Assembly (NCBI RefSeq): GCF_014842975.1
Contig: NZ_JACYXK010000028.1
Location: forward strand, 124,001-188,000
Source of the DNA: Rhodanobacter sp. DHB23
GTDB lineage: Bacteria; Pseudomonadota; Gammaproteobacteria; Xanthomonadales; Rhodanobacteraceae
Length of the DNA: 64,000 nucleotides
Reading direction: 5' to 3'
Each line of letters begins with the position of its first letter. Within the stretch, counting starts at the first letter, position 1. Both the position numbers and the translations under genes were made by a program. The notes under the pieces are model-generated. The model worked only from the letters and a program-made list of their open reading frames with translations. It had not been told where the DNA came from and made no database searches. Positions 53,235 to 62,521 of the stretch are shown here, one piece after another.

Positions 53235-56234
53235 ATGTGTCATAGGTACCTGGCGGGTCGTTTCCGCTGGTGGGTCGTCCGAGTTCTCACGGTTTGCATC
53301 GTCATGGCGGCTGCGGATTCACCCATACACGCGGCTGTCCCGATGAGTTCCGCGGCGGAGGCCATTGGGTCGCTCTCGCTTTCCCAGCTCCGCCATCGCG
53401 TCTACACCTCGGTCGACGGCGCACCGGATCAGGTCACCGTGCTGGCACAGACCAGCGACGGTTTCCTTTGGCTGGGGTCGCCGACCGGGTTGGCCCGTTT
53501 CGACGGTGCCGCGTTCGACGCCAGTTTCGGCAGGCTTTTGCCCAGCCCCAACGTGCACGCCCTGTTCTCCGACGGCGAAGATCTGTGGATCGGCTATGCG
53601 TACGGCGGCGTCAGCCGCCTGCGTGGGGGACAGATTGCCAACTACGACGCGGCCAGCATTCCGATCGGAGGCATCGATTCGTTTGCGCGGAGCCTGGATG
53701 GCGTGCTGTGGGTCGCCGGCAGCAAGGGCTTGGCGAAGCTTGTCGGCGGGCGCTGGCTGCGCGTTGGCGCCGAAATCGGACTTCCGGATCAAAACATCAT
53801 CTGGATGGCACAGACCGACGGCACGTTGTGGGTCATGGGCGACCGAGGTGCGTATGCGCTGGCGCCGGGGGCGAACCGTTTCATTCCGATGGATCGTGAC
53901 CGGCTCTATCGCGCACGGATGCATGTGCCGGCGAGTGTGGTGCGGCAATTCAAGCTGCCGAGTTTGAGCAATCGCAGCATGTTGATCGATGGGGCGGGTG
54001 ACCTGTGGATGCGTGGCGAAAAGGGCGTGACGCGTTATCGCTGGTCACGGACGTCCGATCAGGTCGTGGTCGAAAACATGACATCCGCGCAAGGCCTCAG
54101 CAGCGATTCCGTGCCCGCGCTGCTGCAGGATCGCGAAGGTAACATGTGGCTAGGCACTGCCCGCGGGCTGGACGAGTTCAGTGCGCCCAGGTTCACCCGG
54201 CTCGATCTGCCTGGACGGTTCGAGGTGCCGTCGTTCGCGCTGGCTGCCGATGGCTCTCTCTGGGCAGGCAGCCTGTGGCAAGGCGTGTTGCGTGTGAATC
54301 AAGGCCGGGTCTCGACCACGCGATTGGGCAAGGATGTCTGGTGCATCCTGGTCGACAACCACGGCGGCATCTGGGCCAGCGGTGACGACAAGTTGCGATA
54401 CTGGCTGGATGGCAAGCTAAGTCAGATTCCCTTGCCGCCTGCACTGGCAACGTTGAGTGCGAATGACATCAGCGGCCTGTTCCAGGCGATGGCCGTGGAT
54501 CGGCAGGGTGGCCTGTGGCTATCGGTGGCCAAGTACGATCTCTACTACCTCGCACATGGCCGATGGACTTTGCGGGGTGGCCTTGGGCAGTTGCCGACCA
54601 TGCCGCCAATTCGCCTGCTTGCCGACGATGCCGGCCGCATGTGGTTCACCTATCCCGATAACCGCATTGCGGTACTCGACCACGGCAAACTGCAGGTCTA
54701 CACCAAAGCCAATGGACTAGCCGTGGGGAATGTGCAGGCGATCCACGTGCGCGGTGCGCAGGTCTGGGTGGGGGGCGATCTGGGCGTGGCCCATCTCGAG
54801 TATGGCCGCTTCGCAACGCTGCGCGGTGTCCATGGCGAGACGTTCGGCGGCACGGCTGGCCTGGTCGAAACCGCGGCCGGTGAGCTGTGGATCGACGGTG
54901 CGGCCGGGGTATACCGGATTTCGGCCGCCGAGGTGACACGCGTGCGTGCGGATCCGACCCGTCCAGTGGGATTCGAACTGTTCAATCAGCAGGATGGCTT
55001 GGCCGGTCCGGCCTTGCAGATCCGCCCGGGGCCTACCATGCAGCTGGGTAGGGACGGGCGCTTGTGGGTTGCCCGGTTCGGCGGCATTTCCTGGATCGAT
55101 CCGGAGCACGTGCGGCGCAATCGCATCGCTCCCGTCGTGTCGATCCAGTCGCTGCACGCTGCAGGCGTTGCCTATCCGCTTGCGGCTGGGCTGGTGTTGC
55201 CGAAGCTGACTCGCAGCCTTCACTTCGACTACACCGCGCCATCGCTCTCAATGCCGCAGCGTGTGCGTTTCCGCTATCAGCTCGAAGGTGTCGATGCCGG
55301 TTGGCAGGATGCGGGTATGCGGCGGCAGGCGTTCTATACCAACCTTGGCCCAGGTAGCTACCGCTTTCGCGTGCGTGCCGCGAACGCCGACGGAGTGGAA
55401 AGTGCTTACGACGCCACGTTCGATTTCCGCATCGCGCCGGCGTTCTATCAGACCTGGTGGTTCGGAGTGCTGTGCGGCTGCCTGGTGCTGGGGACGCTGT
55501 GGCTGCTATACCTGCTGCGCCTGCGACAGCTGGCGGTGCACGATCGCATCCGCGGCGCGGAGCGCGAACGCATTGCGCGTGACCTGCACGATACCTTGCT
55601 GCAGGGCATCCAGGGCCTGCAATTGCATCTGCAGACCTGGGCCGCGGACATGTCGCTGGCTCCGCACCGCCGCGACGAGATGGGTCGAGTGGCCATGCGC
55701 ACACGCGACATGCTGATCGACGGTCGCGACCGCATCATCGCGCTGCGCCGCTCCGGCGTTACGGACGGCGGACTGGTCGCAGCACTACGTGCAAGTGGCG
55801 AGGACTACGCCTCGATGTACCCGGCGTGCTTCGCACTGCACGAGGATGGCGAGCCGCGCATGCTGCGGCCCGAGGCTGCCAACGAAGCACTCGACATCAT
55901 GCGTGAAGGCTTGCGCAATGCCTTCGTCCATGCCGCTGCCGGCTGTATCGAGCTGGCCGTCGTATGGCAGAACGGTGGCTTGTGTCTGCGCGTCAGCGAC
56001 GATGGCCGAGGTATTGACGAGGCCGTCTTGCGCACGGGCGGACGCGCCGGACATTGGGGTCTGCCCGGCATGCGCGAACGTGCGGCACGGGTCGGTGCTC
56101 AATTCGATCTGTATCAGCGCGAAGGCGGTGGAACCATGTTGTCGCTGTGGTTGCCGGCACGCGGCACATTCGCCGACACTCGTGCGCGCCTGCTTCGAGG
56201 CTTGCAGCGCGCATGGAAAGTGCCTGCCGAATGA
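53235..56234 (+). CDS. Two-component regulator propeller-type sensor histidine kinase
   Basis: 999 residues. A signal/TM segment at about 13-34 leads into a periplasmic beta-propeller sensor with repeated DG.LW.G units (DGFLWLGSPTGLARFDG, DGTLWVMGDRG), then a Y_Y_Y-type domain (FRYQLEGVDAGWQ). A TM lies at about 740-760. The cytoplasmic HisKA_3 domain has its histidine near residue 785 (RDLHDTLLQGIQG), and the ATPase domain has EGLRNAFVHAA and GHWGLPGMRERA. It resembles hybrid-free propeller kinases sensing carbohydrates or other extracellular signals. The nearby NarL-type regulator is the likely partner. Confidence 0.93.
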   Translation: MCHRYLAGRFRWWVVRVLTVCIVMAAADSPIHAAVPMSSAAEAIGSLSLSQLRHRVYTSVDGAPDQVTVLAQTSDGFLWLGSPTGLARFDGAAFDASFGRLLPSPNVHALFSDGEDLWIGYAYGGVSRLRGGQIANYDAASIPIGGIDSFARSLDGVLWVAGSKGLAKLVGGRWLRVGAEIGLPDQNIIWMAQTDGTLWVMGDRGAYALAPGANRFIPMDRDRLYRARMHVPASVVRQFKLPSLSNRSMLIDGAGDLWMRGEKGVTRYRWSRTSDQVVVENMTSAQGLSSDSVPALLQDREGNMWLGTARGLDEFSAPRFTRLDLPGRFEVPSFALAADGSLWAGSLWQGVLRVNQGRVSTTRLGKDVWCILVDNHGGIWASGDDKLRYWLDGKLSQIPLPPALATLSANDISGLFQAMAVDRQGGLWLSVAKYDLYYLAHGRWTLRGGLGQLPTMPPIRLLADDAGRMWFTYPDNRIAVLDHGKLQVYTKANGLAVGNVQAIHVRGAQVWVGGDLGVAHLEYGRFATLRGVHGETFGGTAGLVETAAGELWIDGAAGVYRISAAEVTRVRADPTRPVGFELFNQQDGLAGPALQIRPGPTMQLGRDGRLWVARFGGISWIDPEHVRRNRIAPVVSIQSLHAAGVAYPLAAGLVLPKLTRSLHFDYTAPSLSMPQRVRFRYQLEGVDAGWQDAGMRRQAFYTNLGPGSYRFRVRAANADGVESAYDATFDFRIAPAFYQTWWFGVLCGCLVLGTLWLLYLLRLRQLAVHDRIRGAERERIARDLHDTLLQGIQGLQLHLQTWAADMSLAPHRRDEMGRVAMRTRDMLIDGRDRIIALRRSGVTDGGLVAALRASGEDYASMYPACFALHEDGEPRMLRPEAANEALDIMREGLRNAFVHAAAGCIELAVVWQNGGLCLRVSDDGRGIDEAVLRTGGRAGHWGLPGMRERAARVGAQFDLYQREGGGTMLSLWLPARGTFADTRARLLRGLQRAWKVPAE

Positions 56235-56237
56235 CAG

Positions 56238-56753
56238 CTACGTTGCCAGCAGCAAACGCAGGCGGGCGAGCGCCTCCGCGCCGGGGAGTGCATCAGCAAA
56301 ATGCCCCAAGCAGCTACCATCCGCATCGAACAGGTAGGCGATGGCGGTGTGCGGGACGCGGTAGCCGAGCGGATCATCGGGGTCACTGACGCGTCTGGCG
56401 AACACGCCGAACGCGGCCTTGGTTCGTTCGATTTGTTCGACGCTGCCGGTCAGGCCGGTAAAACGCGGGTGCGGTGCAAGAAAGTCGCGCATGACCTGCG
56501 GGGTATCGCGCGCGGGATCCACGCTGATGTACAGGCCACGTATCAACATTCCCTCGGCGGCCAGCTGGTCAAGCATGGCGGAGTACCGAGTCAGCGCCCG
56601 TGGACAGACCACGCGGCAATGGGTGAAGCCGAACAGTACCAGCGCAGATTGGCCCCGCCAGTCGGCTGCGGATACCGGCTGGCCGAAGTGGTCGGTCAAC
56701 TCAAGCTCGCTTCCGGAAGGCAGTCGCGGTCGGTCTGGCTTGGCAGACATCAT
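56238..56753 (-). CDS. SCO1/SenC-like protein without membrane anchor
   Basis: 171 residues, thioredoxin fold. The Cu-binding/redox motif C46-RVV-C50-P and H135 (YRVPHTAIAYLFDADG) are all present, as in SCO copper chaperones or thiol reductases. Typical SCO proteins have an N-terminal membrane anchor or signal; here the chain starts MMSAKPDRPRLPSG, so it should stay in the cytoplasm. Its start overlaps the stop of the linalool-dehydratase-like gene (ATGA), so it is made with that enzyme. Confidence 0.88.
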   Translation of the reverse strand: MMSAKPDRPRLPSGSELELTDHFGQPVSAADWRGQSALVLFGFTHCRVVCPRALTRYSAMLDQLAAEGMLIRGLYISVDPARDTPQVMRDFLAPHPRFTGLTGSVEQIERTKAAFGVFARRVSDPDDPLGYRVPHTAIAYLFDADGSCLGHFADALPGAEALARLRLLLAT

Positions 56754-58318
56754 GGCGACGATCCGTCGGCATGGTCGTTTGCGAACATCAGGCGCATCGA
56801 CTGAACGCGGTTACCCGTCCATCGCAACTCGAGTCCTGTATCAGTGTGGCGCAGCAACACCGAGCCGATGATATTCAGTTCGACCGCATCGCCATAAGCC
56901 ACGATCTGCGACTCGAACAACAGCGTCCAGCGGCCGCAACCATTGATGCGGCCGAGAATTATCCATGCTTCGCACGATGGACTGAGACCGCGCGCCTGGA
57001 GTGTGAACAGCAGTGAGTGGCTGGCGGGTTCAAAGCGCGCCAACAGCACATCGACACCCGTGCCGACCTCGACGATGGCCGGTTCCTTGAAATGGTCGCG
57101 ATCCCACGGCCCGCGGTAGATGCCCTGCAGGCCATCGCGCACGTTGAGTCGCGCATAGCCGAGTAGCACGTTGCCGGTCATCGGCTCGACCAAGGTGCGG
57201 TGCCCTGCGGCGTCTTCGGCGACGTCGTTGCGCGGATAGTAGAGACCACCGTCGCGCCAGCGCGGTGCCATGTAGCGATCGGCGTGACGCAGCAGGCCAT
57301 GCAGGGTTTCCTCGTCACCCATTTCCGACGCCCACGCTGCGACCCAGCCGAAATCGGAGTCATCGTTCAACACGACGTGTCCCTTGATCGGTGGACGCGG
57401 TGCCGATTTCACGGACAGCGTGCCGTCCGGCCCGGGCAGAAGCAGATCAGCCAACTGCCGCGGGTAATGCGCGCGCACGAAGTCACCGTTCCACATGTTC
57501 ATCATCGCGCCGCACCAGGCATCGACCCACGGCGCCTGCGCCAAGTTGGGCCGAATGGTCCGAGTGTCCTCCGACAGCATGACGTGGTAGTGGCCGTTGT
57601 CGCCGAGTCGGCCGAATTCCGCCCAGGCCTGTTCGTAGCCGCGCGTCACTTCCTGTGCCCGCTCGCCGCCGGTGAGCAGATCGTGCATGCGGAATCCGAG
57701 GATCGCCGGCTGGTTGCAGATCTGGAAGATGCAGTTCGGTTCGCATGCCACGCCGAGGTAGCCACTTTCGACCATCTTCCAGTACAGATGCTCGTTGAGT
57801 GAGTTCTGGTCGTACTTGAACTGGTGCCCGTCGCCACCCCAGAAGTAGGACCAATGCTCGAACGCGAGCGCGCCGGGACGAGCGTAGCGGTCGTCGTCGA
57901 ACAGCACGTTGTAGAGCAAGGTCAGCGACTGCACGTAGGCGCTGTACATGATGTTGTCGCGCGCTACCGGATCCCATTCCTCTTGGTAGCGCTCGCTGAG
58001 GTGCGCATTGAAGATGCTTCCGCCGCGGCTGACGTCTCGCCAGTACAGCCATACTTCGGGCAGTAGCAGCTTTGCGATCAGCCGCTCGAATATCGGCTTG
58101 AACACACCGGGCGCCGCAGGCAGGCGATGCACGTGCGTGATCGCCAGCGCATACGCCATGTAGGCAAGCTGGAAACGATACGCGCCGAAATCGTCCTGGC
58201 CGGTACCGCGACCTTTCATCAGCGTCCAGTCATTAGGCTGGAGCAGCGAAAGGTTTTCGATATGGCGAAGGTGGCCCACCTGCTGTGGGTCAAGAGGTTC
58301 TAGAGTGTGGTGGCGCAT
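56750..58318 (-). CDS. Linalool dehydratase/isomerase-like protein
   Basis: 522 residues. The core pattern (NIMYSAYVQSLTLLYNVLFD, GDGHQFKYDQNSLNEHLYWK, GVACEPNCIFQICNQPAI, GDNGHYHVML) resembles the Ldi family of Castellaniella defragrans. Cysteines C192 and C201 have the same nine-residue spacing as the catalytic C171 and C180 of that enzyme. An alpha/alpha toroid is expected. Unlike the reference enzyme no signal peptide is present. The preceding alcohol dehydrogenase gene (16-base gap) fits a route between tertiary or allylic alcohols and aldehydes. True substrate unknown. Confidence 0.75.
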   Translation of the reverse strand: MRHHTLEPLDPQQVGHLRHIENLSLLQPNDWTLMKGRGTGQDDFGAYRFQLAYMAYALAITHVHRLPAAPGVFKPIFERLIAKLLLPEVWLYWRDVSRGGSIFNAHLSERYQEEWDPVARDNIMYSAYVQSLTLLYNVLFDDDRYARPGALAFEHWSYFWGGDGHQFKYDQNSLNEHLYWKMVESGYLGVACEPNCIFQICNQPAILGFRMHDLLTGGERAQEVTRGYEQAWAEFGRLGDNGHYHVMLSEDTRTIRPNLAQAPWVDAWCGAMMNMWNGDFVRAHYPRQLADLLLPGPDGTLSVKSAPRPPIKGHVVLNDDSDFGWVAAWASEMGDEETLHGLLRHADRYMAPRWRDGGLYYPRNDVAEDAAGHRTLVEPMTGNVLLGYARLNVRDGLQGIYRGPWDRDHFKEPAIVEVGTGVDVLLARFEPASHSLLFTLQARGLSPSCEAWIILGRINGCGRWTLLFESQIVAYGDAVELNIIGSVLLRHTDTGLELRWTGNRVQSMRLMFANDHADGSSP

Positions 58319-58334
58319 GGCGATATAGGCCGGG

Positions 58335-59438
58335 TTAGTGTTGCATTTCCAGCACGGCCTTGATGGTCTTGCCGCTGAGTTGATCGGCGACCGCCTGATT
58401 GATGTCGTTGAACGGATAGCTGGTGATCAGCCGGTCGAACGGGAAACGTCCCTGCAGATACAGGTCGACCAACTGCGGAATGAAGATGTCGGGGATCGAA
58501 TTGCCCTCGACGTAACCCTGCACGGACTGCCCGGCCAGCAGCAGGTTGAACCACGGCAGTTCCAGCGCCTTGCCGGCCGACGACGGCACCGCGACCAGCG
58601 CCAGCTGGCCGCGAATCGCTAGCCCACCAAGGGCGTTACCGATCAGTGCAGCCACGCCGGCGGCATCGACGATGGCGTCCACGCCATGCGGTGCGATCGC
58701 GCGGATGGCTGCGCTCAGGTCGTCCACCGAACGGGTATTGATGAGGTGGGTGGCGCCGAGGCTGCGCGCGATGTCCAGACGCGACTCCACCAGGTCGATC
58801 GCGATCAGCGTGGCACAGCCGCAGACCTGTGCGGCCATGATCGCGGCAAGACCTACCGCCCCCATGCCGAGCACGGCGATTGAAGAGCCGGCCTGTGGCC
58901 GGATGCCGTTCATCACCGTGCCGGCGCCGGTCTGGATGCCGCAGCCGAGCGGGCCGAGCAGCTTGATCGGCACATCCTTGCGGACTTTCACGGTGTTCCG
59001 TTCGTTGGCCAGCGCATAGTGAGCGAACGAAGACTGGCCGAAGTATTTCAGATGCGCCTCGCCATGCGTGCGTTTGGCACGCCGCCCATGTGGGTCAGTC
59101 TGGAAATTGAGCGCGGCGAAGTTGTCGCAATACATCGGCTGGCCACTGACACACTGTGGACAGGTGCCGTCGAAAGCCGGAGCCAGCACCACGTGGTCGC
59201 CCGGCGCCACCTTGCATACGCGTCGCCCGACCTGCACCACGACGCCCGCGCCTTCATGTCCGAGGACGGTGGGGAACGGTGCGTCGACGATACCGTCCTT
59301 GCTGGCCAGGTCGGTGTGGCAGATGCCGACACCGGCAATCTCGACCAGCACCTCATCGTCATCGGGCTCGGGCAGGTCGATGTACTCCAGCGCGAACGGC
59401 TCTTTCAATGCATCGACCACGGCTGCGAGGCTTTTCAT
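58335..59438 (-). CDS. Zn-dependent alcohol dehydrogenase, aryl/allylic-alcohol type
   Basis: 367 residues. Catalytic zinc ligands lie in GICHTDL, GHEGAG and GCGIQTGAG; the structural zinc site has CPQCVSGQPMYC with the first cysteine replaced by Asp. The NAD-binding motif is LGMGAVGLAAIMAAQV. It belongs to the branch with benzyl-alcohol and geraniol dehydrogenases. Together with the Ldi-like enzyme it suggests oxidation of an allylic terpene alcohol (inference). An AGGTGG site precedes the ATG. Confidence 0.9.
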   Translation of the reverse strand: MKSLAAVVDALKEPFALEYIDLPEPDDDEVLVEIAGVGICHTDLASKDGIVDAPFPTVLGHEGAGVVVQVGRRVCKVAPGDHVVLAPAFDGTCPQCVSGQPMYCDNFAALNFQTDPHGRRAKRTHGEAHLKYFGQSSFAHYALANERNTVKVRKDVPIKLLGPLGCGIQTGAGTVMNGIRPQAGSSIAVLGMGAVGLAAIMAAQVCGCATLIAIDLVESRLDIARSLGATHLINTRSVDDLSAAIRAIAPHGVDAIVDAAGVAALIGNALGGLAIRGQLALVAVPSSAGKALELPWFNLLLAGQSVQGYVEGNSIPDIFIPQLVDLYLQGRFPFDRLITSYPFNDINQAVADQLSGKTIKAVLEMQH

Positions 59439-59478
59439 GGTGTTCCACCTGTGACGAAAGAAAGGGGTGCGGAAAAGC

Positions 59479-59946
59479 TCACGCCAGCGTGAGCACGATC
59501 AGGATGCCGCCACCGATGGCCACGGCATCCTCGGCCAGCACAGCGAACAGATCCCTGCCGCCGAAGTGGAGGGCCAACGAATGTCGGGAGCGGTAGCAGA
59601 CCAGGGTGCCGATGACGGCACCGCATGCACCGATGATCGCGCCCAACCACAGGTTGCCGTGGGCACCCATCAATGTGGCGCCCGACCATGCGCCAGCGAC
59701 TACCCGCGTGGCGAATTGCACGGGAATCTTTCGGCTCGGCGTCGTCGGCAGCTTGTCGTTGGCCAACTCGACCAACGCCAGCAGGGTGAGAATCCAAGGG
59801 GTGTACGCGTAGCCCATGAACGCCAGCGGCGTGTCATGCAGCGGCAGCCAGTCGAGCCACGCAGCCCAACTCGCCAGCGCCGGTGCGGTCATCGCACGCA
59901 GACCGGCGATCACGCCAATGAACAGGACCATCAAGCCAATAAGCAT
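59479..59946 (-). CDS. DUF4126 membrane protein
   Basis: 155 residues with about four TM segments. GLRAMTAPALASWAAW at the start, LANDKLPTTPSRK in the middle and GGRDLFAVLAEDAVAIGGGI at the end are typical of DUF4126. Function is unknown. A GAGGAG site precedes the ATG. It lies between wrbA and the alcohol dehydrogenase with about 40-base gaps on both sides, so it is part of the operon. Confidence 0.88.
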   Translation of the reverse strand: MLIGLMVLFIGVIAGLRAMTAPALASWAAWLDWLPLHDTPLAFMGYAYTPWILTLLALVELANDKLPTTPSRKIPVQFATRVVAGAWSGATLMGAHGNLWLGAIIGACGAVIGTLVCYRSRHSLALHFGGRDLFAVLAEDAVAIGGGILIVLTLA

Positions 59947-59987
59947 GTCCGGCTCCTCGTCGAATGCGTAAGGCCGCCGATCACGTT

Positions 59988-60587
59988 TCAGCCGTGTAGC
60001 GCGATTGCGGTATTCGCGACCAGCTCGCCTTGGTGACGCGCGCCAGCCAACTCGATCACGCTGGGTTGGCGCGAGCCGTCGCCACCGGCGATCGTGGTGG
60101 CACCGTAGGGCGAACCGCCGACGATCTCGTCCAATGTCATCTGGCCTTGGTGGCTGTAGGGCAGGCCGACCACGACCATGCCGAAGTGCAGCAGGTTGGC
60201 GATGAGCGAGAACAGCGTCATTTCCTGGCCGCCATGCTGTGTTGCGGTGGAGGTAAACGCAGCGCCGACCTTGCCGTGCAGTGCGCCGCGAGCCCACAGC
60301 CCGCCGGCTTGGTCGAGGAAGGCCGCCATCTGTGAGGACACGCGGCCGAAGCGGGTACCGGTGCCGATGACGATGGCATCGTAGTTTTCCAACTCGGCAA
60401 TGGTCGCCAGCGGTGCTGACTGGTCGAGTTTGAAGTGGTTGTTCCTGGCGATTTCCGTGGGCACCGTTTCCGGCACACGTCGGATATCCACCGTAGCTCC
60501 TGCGATACGCGCACCCTCGGCCACGGCTTCGGCCATTTTCTCGACGTGGCCGTAGGTGGAGTAGTAGAGAACCAGAACCTTGGCCAT
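59988..60587 (-). CDS. wrbA: NAD(P)H:quinone oxidoreductase, WrbA type
   Basis: 199 residues, flavodoxin-like fold. FMN phosphate binding is by [36 protein letters not shown] and [16 protein letters not shown] are the WrbA signatures. The enzyme reduces quinones by two electrons. It is the first gene of the operon running through DUF4126, alcohol dehydrogenase, the Ldi-like enzyme and the SCO-like protein. Confidence 0.95.
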   Translation of the reverse strand: MAKVLVLYYSTYGHVEKMAEAVAEGARIAGATVDIRRVPETVPTEIARNNHFKLDQSAPLATIAELENYDAIVIGTGTRFGRVSSQMAAFLDQAGGLWARGALHGKVGAAFTSTATQHGGQEMTLFSLIANLLHFGMVVVGLPYSHQGQMTLDEIVGGSPYGATTIAGGDGSRQPSVIELAGARHQGELVANTAIALHG

Positions 60588-60871
60588 GCGATGTTTCCCG
60601 TGGTTGAAGGTGAATGGCAAGGCAAGCGTTTGCCGCCATGCGAAAACCATAGCGACGCGAAAACCGTACTTCTTGGACGTTCTTCGCCAGGCTTGTTCAA
60701 ACCCGATAGGGGTTTTGAACGCTCACGCATCACGGTCGACACTGATGTATCGGAACGTTCAAGGCGTGGCACGAATGCAATAGAAGCCAAGGCAAGACGA
60801 GCCTAAGGTATGACTGACCGGCGTACGCGCACCGCCGTTTGAAGCTGCGCCACTTCCGGAGGTAGATCCCC

Positions 60872-61282
60872 ATGAGTATTCGACATGTGGTACTCGCCAT
60901 TGCGCTGACGGCACTGGCGATCGCGATGCCGGTCGCGGCAGCGGCGCACGAAACCGTCACGCCGGCATTCGCCCACGCGATCCCCAACGTACCCGGCAAG
61001 ACCATCACCGCGCTGGTGGTGACCTACAAGCCTGGCGGTACTTCGTTGGCACATCGGCATGGCGCGGCTTTCGTGGTCGCCTACGTGCTCAGCGGAGCGA
61101 TCCGCAGTCAGCTGGAAGGAGGCGAGTCGAAGGTTTACCACGCCGGCGAAAGTTGGACCGAGGCGCCCGGTGCACACCATCTGGTCAGCGACAACGCCAG
61201 TCAGACCGAACCCGCCACGTTGCTGGCCATCTTCATTGCCGATAGCAACGACAAGAAGCTGGTGACGTACGACAAGCCATGA
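60872..61282 (+). CDS. Secreted cupin-domain protein
   Basis: 136 residues. A signal peptide ends near residue 24 (PVAAAAHE). The cupin core has SLAHRHGAAFVVAYVLSGAI and GESWTEAPGAHHLVSDNAS with the expected histidines for metal binding in the periplasm. A GGAGGT site lies ten bases before the ATG. It is divergent from wrbA across 284 bases without a gene. Confidence 0.9.
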   Translation: MSIRHVVLAIALTALAIAMPVAAAAHETVTPAFAHAIPNVPGKTITALVVTYKPGGTSLAHRHGAAFVVAYVLSGAIRSQLEGGESKVYHAGESWTEAPGAHHLVSDNASQTEPATLLAIFIADSNDKKLVTYDKP

Positions 61283-61564
61283 TGGGACGAATCATTCCCC
61301 CCAGACTCGGTTGTACCGGAGCGCGTGTCGTGCGTGTGCGTTGCCCCTCCTGGGAACGCTCGGCGAAGCGCTCGACAGAGGTGTATCTCGTCGGTAGCCA
61401 CGAACCGGTTGATCGCAACGCATAGCTGAGCCTGGTGCAGGAGTTTGCCGACCAGGGCGATGTGCGTGCGCTTCGATCGCGGAGGCAAGCCGATGCTGGC
61501 AATAAGCGGTCGAGCCAATCGATCAGCACGAATCATGGTGTGCTGATTCCGAGGAGCATTTGAT

Positions 61565-62521
61565 ATGAGAGCAAGCCGCATTCACGCCTTCGGTCAACCA
61601 GAGGTCATCGTCAGCGACGAGATCGCCATACCCGCGCCGGGAACCGGCGAAGTCCTGGTGAAAGTCCATGCAGCCGGGGTGGGGCCTTGGGATAGCTGGA
61701 TCCGCACCGGCAAAAGCGCACTTCCGCAACCGCTTCCGCTGACGCTCGGTTCCGATTTGTCGGGTGTCATCACCGGACTTGGCGACGGTGTAACCGGCTT
61801 CGCGGTAGGTGACGAGGTCTACGGCGTAACAAGCCCTCAGTTCACTGGTGCGTGCGCTGAGTATGCGGTGGCGTCGGCAGGGATGATCGCCAGAAAGCCA
61901 CGCAGCGTCAGCCACGTCGAAGCGGCATCCGTTCCGGTGGTTGCCAACACTGCGTGGCAGATGCTGTTCGAGCATGCCGGGCTTGTCAGTGGCCAGCGCG
62001 TATTGATCCTCGGAGCGGCTGGCAACGTCGGCGGGTATGCAGTTCAGTTCGCCCGTCGGAAGGGGCTGTGCGTCATCGCCACTGGGTTCGCGGAGCAACT
62101 CGATGAGCTCCGTCGTCTCGGTGCAGATCAGGTGATTGCCGTTGATGCTGCGCAAGCCGAGGATCTGATCGCGCCGGTCGACGCAGTGATCGACACCATC
62201 GGCGGCGAGTGGCAGTCACGGGCCATGAAAATGGTGAGGTCGGGGGGCATTCTTGTCTCGGCCGTGAGCCCGCCCGATGTCAAGGCCGCTGAAGCACTCG
62301 GCATAAGGAGCCTGTTTTTCCTGGTCAAGGTCAACACGTCCACGCTGACCGAGATCGCCGCGACTATCGACCACGCCGAGCTGAAGCCTCGGGTCGGCTT
62401 GGTGCTGCCCTTGACCGGGATGATTCACGCGCACGAGCTTCTGGATGGCATTCGCAAGCCAAAGCCGCAAGGAAAAATCGTTATCGACATTCTCGATCTT
62501 CGGCCGGAGTTTGCCCGCTAG
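61565..62521 (+). CDS. NADP-dependent quinone-oxidoreductase-like MDR protein
   Basis: 318 residues. Medium-chain fold without the structural zinc cysteines; the nucleotide motif is LILGAAGNVGGYAVQFARRKG and the substrate region has LGSDLSGVITGLGDGVTGFAVGDEVYG. This is the zeta-crystallin/quinone oxidoreductase type. A GAGGAG site precedes the ATG. The 280 bases upstream show no supported gene. Confidence 0.92.
   Translation: MRASRIHAFGQPEVIVSDEIAIPAPGTGEVLVKVHAAGVGPWDSWIRTGKSALPQPLPLTLGSDLSGVITGLGDGVTGFAVGDEVYGVTSPQFTGACAEYAVASAGMIARKPRSVSHVEAASVPVVANTAWQMLFEHAGLVSGQRVLILGAAGNVGGYAVQFARRKGLCVIATGFAEQLDELRRLGADQVIAVDAAQAEDLIAPVDAVIDTIGGEWQSRAMKMVRSGGILVSAVSPPDVKAAEALGIRSLFFLVKVNTSTLTEIAATIDHAELKPRVGLVLPLTGMIHAHELLDGIRKPKPQGKIVIDILDLRPEFAR

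Noticed and set aside
61201-61581. Minus-strand frame between the cupin and MDR genes, considered as a transposase relic
   Set aside because: Some stretches look protein-like, but no transposase motif or terminal repeats were found, and it overlaps the ends of both neighbouring genes.
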